Source of the DNA: Rhabdornis inornatus
Taxonomy: Eukaryota > Chordata > Aves > Passeriformes > Rhabdornithidae
Direction of reading: 5' to 3'
Assembly (NCBI GenBank): GCA_013397075.1
Contig: VWZS01003490.1
Span: 610,134-674,133, forward strand
Length of the DNA: 64,000 bases
In this document: positions 27,761 to 40,900 of the stretch, in pieces
Layout of the letters: each line of letters starts with the position of its first letter
Numbering within the stretch: position 1 is the first letter of the stretch
The notes under the pieces: model-generated
Databases searched by the model: none
The model's input: only the letters and a program-made list of their open reading frames with translations
What the model was told of the DNA's origin: nothing
Program-made: the position numbers and the translations under genes

Positions 27761-28740
27761 GTAGTTGTAAAAACTGCACACAACAATTTTTTTTTAAGTG
27801 TTATTAATATATAGAGACACATGTGAAGGCAGAGTCTTCTGTTCTTTAAGGATGAATAATCTGGGCAAAAATCACCCTTTTCCTTCCGTATTTTATTCTT
27901 TTGACTTTCCAGGTAATACAAATAACAGGACAATTCTACAATGTGCCAGAGTAAGACACAGAACTCCAACTGAAAATGTACCATTTCACTGAAAGCAAGA
28001 TTTTAATTCTCTTTCATAATACAGGACTTGACAAAATATTACAGTAAGCAGAGAAGAAAAGAGAAGTCTGCCACATTATTTCACTTCGGTTGATTGAGGA
28101 AACATGAAATTCCATAACTAAAAAAACACTCTCATTCTATTTGGTATTTTTTTCCATGGGGGAATTACATCATTAATTTTTGCCACCGCTTTTGATGGAA
28201 AGATTTTCAGATTAAATAAATACAGTATATGACAAAATATCTTTCTGAAAGATAAGATCAATAACCACTTAGAGAATGCGTAAGCAAACACCAGGCTGTT
28301 AAAGTACAGTCAAGTTTGTAAACATGTGTGTATGCCTTTCCATTCAGGTTTTCTAAGTGGGTGATCTTTACAGTTTCAGAAAAAGCATCCAATTCTCACT
28401 TTTTTAAGGGCAAAATGGAATGAAAAATCCTCACCCCATTCTGGTTTTCAACATTGCCTCTTTTGGCACGGTTTTACACTGTGTTGCTCCACATAATCAA
28501 GGCATGAAGGGTGGCAGGTAGTCATTTAATATTACTGCCTCTAGTTCACCAATCTCTTGAAACAAAATAATATAAAGCCTAATACTCCAACATTTGCATA
28601 ATGCTATGCTGAAATTAAATTTTTTGACATATCATTGAACTTTACAGTAAGTTTGGCATGCATACCTAACATGCATAATAATCAACATGATATGCCTATT
28701 TGGTGTAGAAAGTGGATATAAGTAAACATAATTTGCCTGA

Positions 28741-28785
28741 ATTGTTGAATTGTATTGAATACAAATTGTTGAATTTGTATTGAAT
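28741..28785. repeat. 24-bp imperfect tandem duplication
   Basis: ATTGTTGAATTGTATTGAAT followed by ACAA is repeated from 28765 with one extra T in the middle. This is a local duplication without apparent function. Confidence 0.9.
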
Positions 28786-29193
28786 AGTTTCTAATAAAAA
28801 AACAGTAAGTAACTGCTATCCATACATTTCTAACCCTGATTTAACTGGGGAATTGCCCAAGTGAGACAGTTGAAATTAAGGGCCAGTCATACCCCTGAGA
28901 CACAGCCTTGCTTCAGGGAATAGAGAAAGTGCTCAGAGGAATTCCATGCTTCATCTCTAGCCTTCATCATGATAAAGAACTTATCATCACATTAGTTCGG
29001 GGAATTTTACTCAGAAAAATAACAAAGAACTTTAATCAGGAATCTTTTAGTAGTAGCAGTATTTTCATATCACAGGTAATAAATCTTTAAATATGCCAAA
29101 ATGCTTTTCAAATGCTGCTTTTAGACCCTAAGTGATGTACAAATGCTATCTCTTATATTTTGCTTTGACAAAAATTTTTTGGCAAAAGATTTT

Positions 29194-29225
29194 GTTCTTT
29201 TTTGTCTTTTTTGACAAAAAAGAAC
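29194..29225. repeat. inverted repeat, 13-bp arms with 6-T loop
   Basis: GTTCTTTTTTGTC, then six T, then GACAAAAAAGAAC. The arms match perfectly. Because both arms are homopolymer-rich, chance or slippage is a reasonable origin. Confidence 0.9.
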
Positions 29226-29760
29226 TCAACCACAGGACTGAAAAGTTTTATTTCAGGTTATTAAAAAATGTTTTCATCATTGAGCACTTAGGATGAATTT
29301 CATGCAAAATTACTCAGAATTCTTTTTTTGATATGACAGTAAAATAAGAAAAGAGCTTTGCCAGGGCATCTTATGACCATCTTGTTCCCATGAATTTAAA
29401 TTAATTTCTTTCAGCATCACAAAAGTATGATTGAGCATAGGCTTTGATGCTTATTGTTTAGCAAAGACACTCTGAGATGATACTGGAAGAATATATTTAC
29501 AGTTTAAAACCTTGTATTATCTCTGTCCTTCCATACTGTCTTGTGTCAGCAATAAAGATCGTTCTTTATTCCTTGGAAGTAATGTTAAATGCCAATTAGA
29601 CTGTGTGTAATACTACAAGATCTATGTGAAATTTGACCAAATTTTGGGCCAAAAATAGAAAGAAAAGTTAATGCATTTTCATAATCTCTCTTTCTCCTTC
29701 AATCTAACTAATAAATTAGATTCTGTTTTCAAGGAATTTCAGGTTTGAGGGTAGCAACCT

Positions 29761-29809
29761 AAAAGCTAAAGTTTAAGATTAAAAGCTAAGATTTAAAGCT
29801 AAGATTTAA
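29761..29809. repeat. degenerate AAAGCTAAGATTT tandem repeat
   Basis: Roughly three units built on AAAGCTAAGATTT with small length changes between copies. Simple local duplication. Confidence 0.8.
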
Positions 29810-30999
29810 TTATCCATTCCTCAGATCATCTTCTATATTAGGATTAGGAAATTTTAGCTGAATATAATTTATATCCTTGGAAAACACCTGCTTGAATTAC
29901 TGCATTTTAAAAACAACTGAAATGAAAAATAATAGTTCTGCTTTTATGCATTTGCTACATTTATCAAGATATCAAACTCTCTGTCTTTCTCTAAAACCCT
30001 CAAGAGACTAGTGCCCAGTAATGACCAGCTGGCAAAGAGACTGAATTTATATGTGACTGCATCAGCGTAAGCAGACACAGCTTCGTATTTCTCTTTCTGG
30101 TCATTTGTCACACTGGTTTCATAGTATACAACACAAAGACATTTCTCCAAGTACTCTCAACCAAAAATCCCAAGAAAAACCCAAGCCCAAAACACATTAT
30201 GACCAACAATTAAATAACATATTTTCTTCTCATTTTCTATAATGTTGAATTCTCTCATCAAAAAACATTCAATAATTCGGAACATTATGCTCTGAGAAAT
30301 GCCACAATTCCATGCATGTAAGCAGTTCCACCGTGTTTAATAGGGCAATGAATGTGTATTTGCAGATGTAGAATAAATTTATGCCCATAAAGGAACTTTC
30401 CTCCTCTCTATTCTACATTGAAGGTTTTAAAGGTACTCAGAATAAGATGAAACAGTCCACATCATATAGTAACAGAAACTTCATGACTAAACCAGTTATG
30501 TAGGTGAATAGAGATGAAAGAGTTTAAGCCAGTGGCAAATAAATGGCAGAATGACTGAGGCCTCCAGGAAATTTGATTGCCACTGCTTAACTACTACAAC
30601 CAATGCTCCTTCTTCTCCCTACTGACCTGAATGGCATGAGGGATTCTTGTTCAGCTAAGTATTAGAAGCTCAAATTCTTACCAGAGGCCTAACTTGGTTT
30701 TTTAAATCTACAGAAGGGACTGAAAACAACAGCTATGATGAAAGCTGCAAAACCAGTGCTCAGAAGCGAGAGGAAAAGCAGTCACTAGTTAAAACAGTTC
30801 AGGAGTGGAGCAGGCAACTATTCCAGCATCCCAGCTGGCTCATGAACTTCATCAGTTTGAACTTTGGCCTCTCACTCTCAAACTGACCTGAAATTTCCTG
30901 AGAATGCTCAAATCCATTTAACTATTTAACTATACATAAACATGTTAATCACACACATACAGCAAACAAGGTCCCCCAAAAGGGACGCTGCCTCCTTTG

Positions 31000-31840
31000 C
31001 ATGCTCTTAATGAAAAGGTCAGGTTGGAAGCCTGAATTTACCTACCTGTTATTTCAAAAGTGATTGATAGCAGAGGTGCAGCACTAGCCTTCGACTTGCT
31101 CTGTGACTGACTTTCTGAAATAACAGGGAAACGCCACCATGAATATATGAGAATGGAGGTCTTTAAAGCAGCCTTACCAAGACAGCATTTGCTACAAGCA
31201 ACAGTAAACTACACTGAGATGAAGGCGTTTCCCCACAGCATAATCTGGTGGGTGTGTGCCCTGCCTGTTCCCCATCCTCAAATTACTCATCATTTTCTAT
31301 TCTACGAGGAGAGAGAGAGGGAGGATGAGCAGAGAAGCACCTCTTCTGAAAATCTGCTCCATAATGTAGATACAGCCCAGAGCTCCTTTTTAAACTAAGA
31401 ACCACTCCACTCCCAGTTTGAGCTCTTGAAAAACTGTTCTCATGTTTATGCATCCAAAGACTGGTTACATTTTAATCAGCTCTCAGGAGCCGGCAGAGAT
31501 TACCTCCTGATGGGCTCCATGTATTCCTGTCACAGTCTGATAAGGGTAAATTTCACACACGCCTAATCTGGCGAGACTTCACAGCCTACCAAAATCCCGC
31601 TCATCATTCTGAACAGTAAGCTGCCACTGGTTTTATTGTTACCTCTCCTTAGCTGGGAGGTTTTCGTTGTTCACACTACGGCAGAGGTATCTAAACTTTG
31701 TTCAGCAGAGGCGATTTACTAAAAGCCCTTGGGCAGAGCTGATTTGCATAAGACAAAGAGGCTTGAAAGCTTCTTCTTTAATAAATACAGATGTGGGGCT
31801 GCAGAGCTCACAAGTCACACCCGACTGATCTGAGCAGTCA
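31000..31840. promoter_or_regulatory. candidate conserved non-coding block (intronic enhancer-like)
   Basis: This stretch of the intron between exons C and D differs from its AT-rich surroundings. It is more GC-balanced, of higher complexity, and has scattered CpGs (for example GCCGGCAGAG near 31490 and CTGGCGAGAC near 31570). It also has an octamer ATTTGCAT at 31742-31749 followed by ACAAAG. A second octamer lies outside the block at 31979-31986. Such composition is typical of conserved non-coding elements in vertebrate introns, but conservation cannot be judged from one sequence. It could equally be an unrecognised ancient repeat. Confidence 0.25.
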
Positions 31841-32600
31841 CGCTGAAATGCATGTTGGCATTAACATTCCCCACAAACTCTACCTCCACGGCAAGTTTGA
31901 GAGTACCTTTAAACCACAGCAGGAACCTCACTAGTCTGCTGTTTGGCCAGCCCTGGACAAAATGTGGTATTACACAGGATTTGCATATTGATGTTGTTTT
32001 TTCTGAAGTATGTGACTGTATTGTATTTATTTATTTATTTTTGATTAAAAATAACGTGTGTTTTTATGAAACAGATAGAGAATAAAATTTAATTAAAAAG
32101 CTAAATGTATTTAGCTTAATTCACTGATTTCTGAAACAATAGTGCTACATTACTATACAGTAGTAGATGTAATGTAAACTACTCAAGTGTTATTCTAAAG
32201 CATGTAGATTACCAGATGAATTAAAGATTTTGTGTTCTAAGTTATTCTCTCTTTTCTTTAGAAGCTGTACAGGCTCCAACAGTGACAAGGAATAATCTTT
32301 TCTCTCTTTCAGTTAGGTAAACAAACCCATGAAATATATTGGCTTGAAGTCCTGAAAGCTACTTAAAAACTTGACCAATAAAGGAATCAATTCCCTGAGA
32401 ATGAAATCTAATCATATTTTTACATTTTTCTATATTGAGCTTACATGCCAGAATTGACATATTCCATCTGCACATCAAACAGCACAAGTTCATCACCCAG
32501 ATGAAGGACACACAAGAAATTTACAGCAGATGAAAAAAAAAACAAACAACCATCTAGGACTTATGACCCACCTTTTCATGTTCTTTCCTATGGAAAGGTA

Positions 32601-32640
32601 TGCATATATGATATATGCATATATGATATATGCATATATG
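32601..32640. repeat. 15-bp tandem repeat, 2.7 copies
   Basis: The unit TGCATATATGATATA occurs twice and then partly (TGCATATATG). The block is flanked on both sides by ATGGAAAGG, so a slightly larger duplication may have seeded it. It produces a repetitive YAYII peptide on the minus strand that is not a real protein. Confidence 0.92.
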
Positions 32641-32900
32641 GAAAGGCATCCTGAACAGTATTTTTCAGTAGACACTAAGAAATAGTAATTTGCAGGAATT
32701 TATATTTGGAATCTACATTTGCAGCATAGAAAATGAAATCTCTGCTACAGCAATTAAGCATTTTCATCTGAATTAAAAAATAGCAGTAAGTCACAAGGTA
32801 AGGAGGCACTCATGACAGAACACAATGGCTGTGAAAGAGCTCTGGAATGCTGACATGCTCTGATTTCACACTAATTTAATTGCAATTGAATCAAATTTAC

Positions 32901-33082
32901 CTTCTTTATCCTTGAGGGTATTTAGGTAGGAGAGGAGATTTTCATTAGCTTGCACACAGTACACCTCCCTGGTCTGAATGCCACCTCCGCACAGCGCTGT
33001 CTGATTTCCTCGCCTCTTGTCCTGCTGGCTCAGGAGAGGATCCACACGGCATTCTGTCCACTCCGTGGTCCGCCAGCCATAC
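32901..33082 (-). CDS. THSD7A: THSD7A exon C (probably exon 4): most of TSP1 repeat 6
   Basis: This 182-bp exon encodes residues 362-421 plus split codons (phase 2 in, phase 1 out). It reads YGWRTTEWTECRVDPLL at its start and contains the CGGGIQTREVYC core at 392-403. There is an N-glycosylation sequon NQT at 387-389. I found the exon by following the frame rather than from a long open frame. The acceptor is GATCCAG|GTATGG, with almost no polypyrimidine tract. The donor AAGAAG|GTAAAT lacks the usual G at +5. Its length is not a multiple of three, so skipping it would break the downstream frame. Identity is secure because both splice joins restore the repeat-6 sequence expected from THSD7A. 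Confidence 0.94.
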
Positions 33083-34653
33083 CTGGATCAAATTTGGTTG
33101 ACTGGGTCTTTAGAAATCAGGAAGGCATTTTACACAGTATTAAATTATACAAGCTGTAACACCTCAGTACCTCATTAATTTCATAAAGGGTCTGAGCACA
33201 ATTTCTTGCACACAAAGGTGCATTAAGTCTTGCATTTTATGTGTATGGAAACTTCTTTTGTATTATTTATTTTTAAAATCATTATTCTTTAGGAGGATCT
33301 TTTCCTGAAACATACTACACATATAAATATTTTATTTGAGGGAAGAAAAACTTGATATACAGAGACATATAGTCCATGTTCAGATAAGTTAACTTTCAAG
33401 ATTGTGACTCTCAGCATTTGTTTAGAGCTTGATAATTTATATAAACAAAACCCAAAATACGAAACAGATGGGAATGCTGAGAAACATAAGAGCCATAAAA
33501 TGAGGGAAAAACCTCACATCCCCCCTTCCCCCCCCATCAAATTACTCAAAAGCCTATCGTTGTCTTTGGTAGGAGACACAAAAGTTTCTTCTGGATATCA
33601 AGGTGAAACTATAATTTTATTTTTTATTTTTTATTATGACTACAGAAAAACTTTCCAGTAAGTTAGTTTCTTCACAGTTAAAAGGAAGATCGTTCTGCAG
33701 TACTGAAGCATCCCTGCTGGGTACTGATGAATGATGAGAAGCTAGAAGCTTCCTAATCAGTGAATACACAGCAAAGAAGATCTTTGACTCACAGTTAAAA
33801 CCCTAATCGGGATTATGAACTGCAAGAAATGCCACAGAATTCCCTACCTAACAAGTACTTTAAGGCTAAATAAAGCCAAGTGCTTCCTAATGCAGCTGGA
33901 GATAAAGAAAGATGATATTTCAGCTCTTAAATGAAAAATATATACCACAATCAAAGATGCGTAACATCAAGTGACATTTCTCCGGACCTTATTCTTAGTT
34001 TGAAAAAGAAAAAACACAGTTGGGAACTTTAATATTAATTTTGATTAGATAAGGATTACAGCAATCTCTTGAATCGTGAAATGCTCGCTCTCATTTCTCC
34101 TAAGCTTTATTTGCTGCCACTGTTAGCTGCTCCCACTTGCCATTCGTGGCCCAGTAATACCTTTGTTGTGCTGGATACAAGTTTCACTAAGATAGTCTGT
34201 TAGCTAACCAGATGTTTATCACCCCTTTCCTACGTTCAATGCTCGATCTGCAAACAGACAAGAAATTCAGAAAACAATGATTCTGGTAGAAATGTTATGT
34301 AGGGAAAAGACTGCTGACAAATCAATACAATTAATTTATTTTCATCTCGCCTGAATCTGCGTATGTGCAAATATCATCTTTTAAAATCTGAAATGAATGA
34401 AAAGAAAATATAATTTCAACATATTATTATTATTATTCCTGTATTTAGATAAGGAAATGGTTACACTACAATGGGAGCTATTTGCAGTCTTTGGGCTTTC
34501 AAGAACACTGAATAAACAAGGATAAAGAAAAAAAGATAAAGTCCTACCTATTATTTCTTTAATAATGGTTTGGTTGATATTCCATCAACAGCTCTGGACA
34601 CTGAATTGAAATTGTTCACTTTAGTAATGGAGAACTGAAATGAACCAACTTAC
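33083..34653 (-). other. THSD7A: intron between exons B and C (1.6 kb)
   Basis: The shortest intron in the window, phase 2, with a strong GTAAGT donor and a weak, pyrimidine-poor acceptor. It contains an (ATT)n microsatellite at 34422-34437. The 85-codon open frame at 33404-33661 (plus) is low complexity and not supported as a gene. Confidence 0.9.
34422..34437. repeat. (ATT)n microsatellite
   Basis: Five or so ATT units in the intron between exons B and C. Confidence 0.9.
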
Positions 34654-34902
34654 GTAATGCAGGGTGCTACGCCATCTCCTTGGGAAACACACTGTTCTGC
34701 TTCTTCTAATTGTGGGCATTCACTTTCACTGCCAACGGGGAGCTGCTTAATGGTCCGTGATCTTGTACGATTCCCTTTAGGGGTTGTCATGTCAAAGCAG
34801 GTTTTGGAGCAGGGGGTCCATTCTGACCACTCTGACACCTGGCACTCCTTCGTGATCACACAGGACTGAAATGTGATGGGCAGCTTTTCCTGATTGCAGA
34901 AG
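34654..34902 (-). CDS. THSD7A: THSD7A exon B (probably exon 3): end of repeat 4, repeat 5
   Basis: This 249-bp exon encodes residues 279-360 plus split codons (phase 2 in, phase 2 out, so it is frame-preserving). The acceptor is AATTACAG|CTTC and the donor a near-ideal AC|GTAAGT. It completes repeat 4 (FCNQEKLPITFQSC) and encodes repeat 5, with a classic WSEWTPCSKTC core (residues 303-313). Both tryptophans there are spaced WxxW as in C-mannosylated TSP1 repeats. The residue after the CSKTC is phenylalanine rather than glycine, so the O-fucose consensus is incomplete. An N-glycosylation sequon NRT lies at about 322-324. It joins exon A exactly, the Ser codon being split AG|C. Confidence 0.96.
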
Positions 34903-37900
34903 CTGTAATTAGAGAGTGTTACAGTTTTTAGCACACACATCCACAGACACTCATGAATTCCTACAGCAAAAGCACTGTCAAAGGTTATATGAAAGTCAGT
35001 AAATATTTTTAAAGCTGTTAAGTTTTACTCCATGTAGATTATTCACCGGTAGAAAATTCAGAGATACTCTTGACTTACAGACTCCGACAACTCCACATTT
35101 ATTTGATCCCAAAAAGCTGGCCAAAAGGGCTTTTGGCAAAAGTGACTCAAACCAGACAAATAAAATTTTCTATAGTAAAAAATTACCAGTATTGCCATAT
35201 CTGTGATCAATTAAAATCTAAGTCTTCTTACGTGTACAGAAGTACAACGGAGGAAATACATAAATTTTTCATTTCTTCTCTTTTATTTTTAGGTATACTC
35301 TTTTTTTCTCTTGGAATTATGTTCCAAGTAAGGGAGGATCAAAAACCAAGATGACTAAAGGTGTTTTTGCAGAGAACAAAATACTCAGTGTCATCTTCTC
35401 CTAATTTCCAGACTACAAATGGTTTAAAAACACAATGGCAAACATATTGAATGCTTGGTCACTAATAACTTACTTTGTTAATAGATGGTATATTGCCACA
35501 GTGATGCCTCATGGTCCAAACAGGGAATGATCTCTAACCTAAAGTGAAATCTTCCCTGCTACCCATAGTACTTATTTCCTATTCTTTATGAAGGCCATAA
35601 TTTAATTTCCATTTTTCACCTGATTGCTTCATTCATGTATTACATAGGTTGTCAGCAAGATTTTCCTCCTATAAATCACTCTTCATTTTAAATTTTATAT
35701 TCTAACTAAAAAGTAACATTTTTATTTTAAAGTTTGATTCACAACAGAAAAATGAGAAATAGAGACAGTAAACTACAGTTAAATTGAACATAACTTTAAC
35801 TCCTTAATTACAATTACAACATAGATTTCTTTTTTATCATGTCTGGGTTGGAATAAAAATCTGGCTTCTGAAGCAGTTAAATAGACAGGAAAAATATTTA
35901 CTGATACTGCAAGTAGCACAATTAAATGCTCTGTTCAATACCAGGCCTATAAACTATACAACAAAGGCTTGGTTTTTTTCCCTTTAAAAGAACACAAAAA
36001 AATACAGAAGAATTAATATTTACAAGTATTTCGCTACTATACAAAATTTGGCCCTACTCATATATCCAACATAATTTTGAACCTCTATTTACAAAATTTT
36101 GTGATAGAACTAGGGGTACTTGATGAATCTGGCAGGTTTAAAAACACAATAAATGAAAGCATTATACGCACAAGAAATGGACCAATTCTACATCTTGCTA
36201 GGAGAAGATCCTGGTTGTGGAGACAGTGTCAGCATATCCAGAAAGAGGCTGATGAATCTGTAAGCCATCATCCCTAATACATTTATTTTGGATATTGGAG
36301 AAATACAAAATGAATGAACTGCAAAAGACAGTCAGGTGTCATATTTTTGGTCTTTAAATTGCATCTCCCTCTACCACTGGAGACAATAAGGTGGAGACAC
36401 TGCTGGGCTTGACAGACCATAGGAGATTACTCAGTAGGAGTTTTGTAATGTTTTTATTATGTCAAAGGTAGCAGTGATGGGAAAACTCTAAAACATAATA
36501 GTCAACTTTTATTCTGCTTTAGGACAGACACTCCATCCTGTTTGTGGAGAAAGACACTCAGAGTTTTTGAGAAAATTGTTCTTTAATAATGGGCTTTTCC
36601 ACCTACATGTAACCCCATCTGGCACAGGACTACAATACCGTCAAAATCAATAGATCATTTTCTGTACCTCTGACAAAACATATAGACCCATTGATCCCCC
36701 AAAGACACATTTTAATGACTGGAGAAAGGATGCATTCCATTTGGTTTCTTACATGGGCAGTATTTGCAAATTGTTTTGTAGAACAGATGAAGGATCCTCC
36801 CTGCCCATATTCCCAGCCAGTGTGACACCTCTGAGGGCAGAGTAAGCCAACCTCTCCACACACACTGTGACTGGGGCTGAGTTTAATTATAGATGCATAT
36901 TGCCAGAGAACATGCACAAAACTGGCACCACAAAGTAGCTTTGGTGAGGAGGGAAGAAGTTAACTAATGATGTGTAACAGTCTATGGGCTTTGCATCTGT
37001 TTCAAAACTTACTTGGGAGAAGTGTTACATGAGAAAGGCTGACGTTTGTTACTAATTATTTCCATATGCGGGCATGAAGAAGACTCAAACAGAATTGTAC
37101 CATGTTACTAACTCCACTGTTTATTTATAATCCTTAACAAAAATAAAACAATAGAGTTAAAGGATGCCTCACTTCAAATACGTACTTGTAAAATAATTTA
37201 AAATTAAATATAAGACAAGAATGTTCTTAAGCTCCTGTAACCAGAACATAAATATTACTAGGGAGACAAGCAAGAGGTAAAGTGAGTTATCTATTTATTT
37301 GCTTATTAAAATCATGCACCACTTGCTGTACTACATAAACACCAACAAGAAACTGATACTGTAAGTCACCACTACACAACCTCTTTTCTGTTATGCATAC
37401 TTTAATATTATTTTGTGAGAGGGCAGACATAATTACAATTAGAAAAAGAAGAGTCACACAAGCAAATTAGCTGCTGTTTGTTCTTTTAACACTTGGTTTT
37501 CATTGAGCAAGTTAGAGAAATAGTAAGAGCAAACTGGAAATGGCCACTATCAAGAGTTTTCCTTCATATTGCAGGCAGTAGAAGAATATGTGTTGTCCTC
37601 TAACCAAGTAAGGAAGGGAAAAATCACATACTTCAAACTTTATTTTACTAGAAGGAACAAGCAGACTGATTCTAAATCAAAACCTGGGAATGTGTTTGTT
37701 AAACAAAATAGTTTCTTCTGTGGTTGGTACCTAGTGCTACAGATTTGATCTCCGCAAATGACTGAAAGCAAAGATTACTTTCATGTAAAGCTCTCTGCAC
37801 TTTCTGATGGATTTGTCTTGTTTAGTCATGCAGACTTGAGGTGAATCTTCTCACGGGATAAAACATAAATGGGCAAGTAACACAACAGAAAATAAAACCA

Positions 37901-40900
37901 GAAATTAACATTCATTTCATGATACCACCCAACTCACTAGAAATTCTGCACCAAACATCTCCATGCCCTTGACTAACCTCTAAGTACACATTATATGCAA
38001 AGTTAACCATTCAAGAAGCACAGGGAGGACACAAATAAGCCCTCAACATCCACCCATATGGCTGTGTCCAGAAAAATTGCTTGGAAAGGCCAAAGAAAAG
38101 CATGAGTTACATAAAAATGCTGTTATAAGTCAATAGAGCAGATTGCATACAAGAAGCAGCAGCACAGGGGTAACATGTAAAGTCTGCATCATCTAAATCT
38201 TAATCCAGGGCATCTATTCAAAGGACAATGCCCCAAGCTTTTTGGCAGGGAAGAAGGAATTATACAAATCGAACTAAGGCTGCGGTTTGAGAAAGTACCT
38301 TTTCAGAAAACAGATATAGTGGGGAAATGAAGCTTAAGGTATAAAAGCACTTAAATGACACAACGGAGAAAGAAAGCAATCCCAAACAAAACAAAACATC
38401 ACAGGGGATGAATGGTGCCTGTTGCTATTAAGTCAACAATAAACCCATTCTGACCTCAGACATAGATTAGACAAAAGAAGTAAAGAAAAAGGCAATGCTG
38501 GTTCAAAGAACAACCTAAAGAATATAATTACTGCTCAGCCTCTTCTGAAGACATGCAGTCAAAAATTTGTGTCTACTCACGTTCTGCAGCCTTGTTTGTG
38601 CTTAGACACCAATAAATAAAAACTAAATATCACTTAAGAATTAAAGATAGGAAGGTTACGCCTAGGGATTTCAAAGTAATTTATGGGATAATTAAGGCTA
38701 AAGACATGGGGAGAACAAAGGTTGACATAAGCCAGAGCAAATTACTCCATGGTACCTGTGTACAAATGAGCAAGTTGTGCAGTTGAAAGAACTCTCCTCC
38801 TTAAAATAAGCTTTAAAAATGTGAAAAAATTTGGTACTCAAGAGAAAAAAAAAATATTTCTGAGAATTTTTCTAAAGATCTACTAGAGAATGAAAAATAC
38901 TTTTACAACTTTAAAAAGTCAGGAAAATGTGATTTTATATGCCAATGACCTGTATGAGTGTTTATAATCTCAGTGTCAAAAAGTTTTCTTTTTAGTTGTG
39001 TAGAAAAGTCATGGAAGAGACCATTGGAATTTCCTCCTCTGCAAACTCAACTAGACAAGAATAAATTTTTGGAATAGATAAAAGCCATGCATACAGCATT
39101 CATGAAGCCAAATGCATGACAGTAGGACTGATCTCTAAATTAATGCAAGATGAATAGAAAAAATAAACAAGTTTTAAACCAGGCAGCAGGACTCTTTACT
39201 GCATGAACATACTCCATACATAACTTGTACAACTAAGAGATTTTCTGCTTTTGCTGGTGTTTCCTCCACATCAGACCTGACTGGCAATTAGAAAGAAGAA
39301 TTAATGAGAAAAGATGAAGAGCAGCATCAGAATGGCTGGGAGGGTCTATTAACTAACTAATAATCCATGCAGTAGGAAAACTGTCTTGGCAGTAGCAAAT
39401 AAAGGGCAAAACTGGAAGGACAGGAAGTACTCAGTCACAGTTTCCCAAGATACGCTCTATTTTTCCAGCAAACTATGGCTTACAGATTTTGGAGCACAAG
39501 CTGAATCTTTACACTGAAGAGCTTATAGTGTTCACCTCCATGAACAAATATAAATGTGTCCTAAAACTAGATAAGATTTTGGAATGTACATCATCTTAGA
39601 AACAATACATTACATACCTTTTTTAGTGACAAATAACTGTAGATAGTTATTTTTGCATTAAAAGTGCTTAGTTAATTTCATTTTCTGACTTCAGGCCTTG
39701 CATAACGGTATTTGTGTTCTCTGTGGCATTTTTGAGCTTAGACACTCCTATAAGATCTTTCCTTGGCTGTCTCTTTGTTAGGTCCAAAAGTGCTCTTTCA
39801 CTTTGTTTTGTTTTATTTAAACACAGTTATACCCTGCAACTACAAATCCTTTCTACTCTATGTGCAACTTTGAGAAAACTGGTCTGGATTTGAGGACTGT
39901 TCAATATTCAGGCTGAGTACACTCCTAAAAAATCTGTACATTACTATATCTTGACAATCTATAAGTTAATGGAAATGGGAGTCACAAACACAAGATATTA
40001 AGGAGACACCATTTTGAAGTTCGATTTTGTGCTTTTCCTAATGCACTGCTTTTCATGCTCAAATGTAATGGAGCAAGAATGTAAGGTTTGTAACTTAAAT
40101 CTAAAATTGCAATGAAGAACATGTCCTTTACAATAAATTCAATTAATTCACTCAGTACTGATATTTAACAAGAACTGCTATTTATTTTTTTAATTATAAT
40201 CTAAAGTAATGTAGCCCAAATGGCAAGGTTAATGCAAGCTAACTTTTTCAGTAACTTTGGTCTGCATTATTTTGCCTCTACTCCTTCACCATTATTGACA
40301 TTCAACTTTGGTTTTCCCATTATCCATGTTCAGCTTTGATTTTCATTAATGAAATTTTCACAGTTACGATTCCTTACTTCATTCACTATACTCATTCTCC
40401 CAGAATTCTGATATATTTGTTTTTTCTCTAGCTGATTTTCCATTTGATTAAATACAGAGATTTCCATTATTCTGAAATGAATAGCATGGCTACGGTTCAG
40501 GAGATTGATGCCAATATAAACTCTTGGCACTTGGGAGGAACAAAAGACAGGGCTTTGACTGAGAAGGACTCAAATGAATTTTTTTGTTTTTTTAGATTGA
40601 AAACTGTGGGTTTTTTTAATCCTGGTTGACTATTTGATGTAGTAGTGGATTATGTCCACAGGGTCTTGGCTCCTATCACTCTAGACTTCTTTGTAGGTGT
40701 ACCTACAGATCTGCCCAGTTGCTCCAGTCCTGGCATGACTGGCCTACCCTTGCCCCTGGTGTGGAAAGCAGACATCTCCATATCAGAGAGTTCAGTGCAG
40801 CCAGCATTAGTAAGAGACACTCAACAGACATCTATACTGTCAGACACTACACACAAAACCCAGGAAAAAATGGCATTCTTCCTCCTCTTGACTCTCTCAT

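Larger units (their letters stand above)
27111..32900 (-). other. THSD7A: intron between exons C and D (5.8 kb)
   Basis: AT-rich intron of phase 1. It holds (TA)n tracts at 27691-27760, a 24-bp tandem duplication at 28741-28785, and an inverted repeat at 29194-29225. There is also an A/G-rich tandem at 29761-29809, a compositionally distinct possible regulatory block at about 31000-31840, and a 15-bp tandem repeat at 32601-32640. No coding gene is supported. Confidence 0.9.

Noticed and set aside
32601..32640. Short direct repeats that might suggest a CRISPR-like array
   Set aside because: The units are contiguous with no spacers and AT-rich; a simple tandem repeat in a vertebrate intron.
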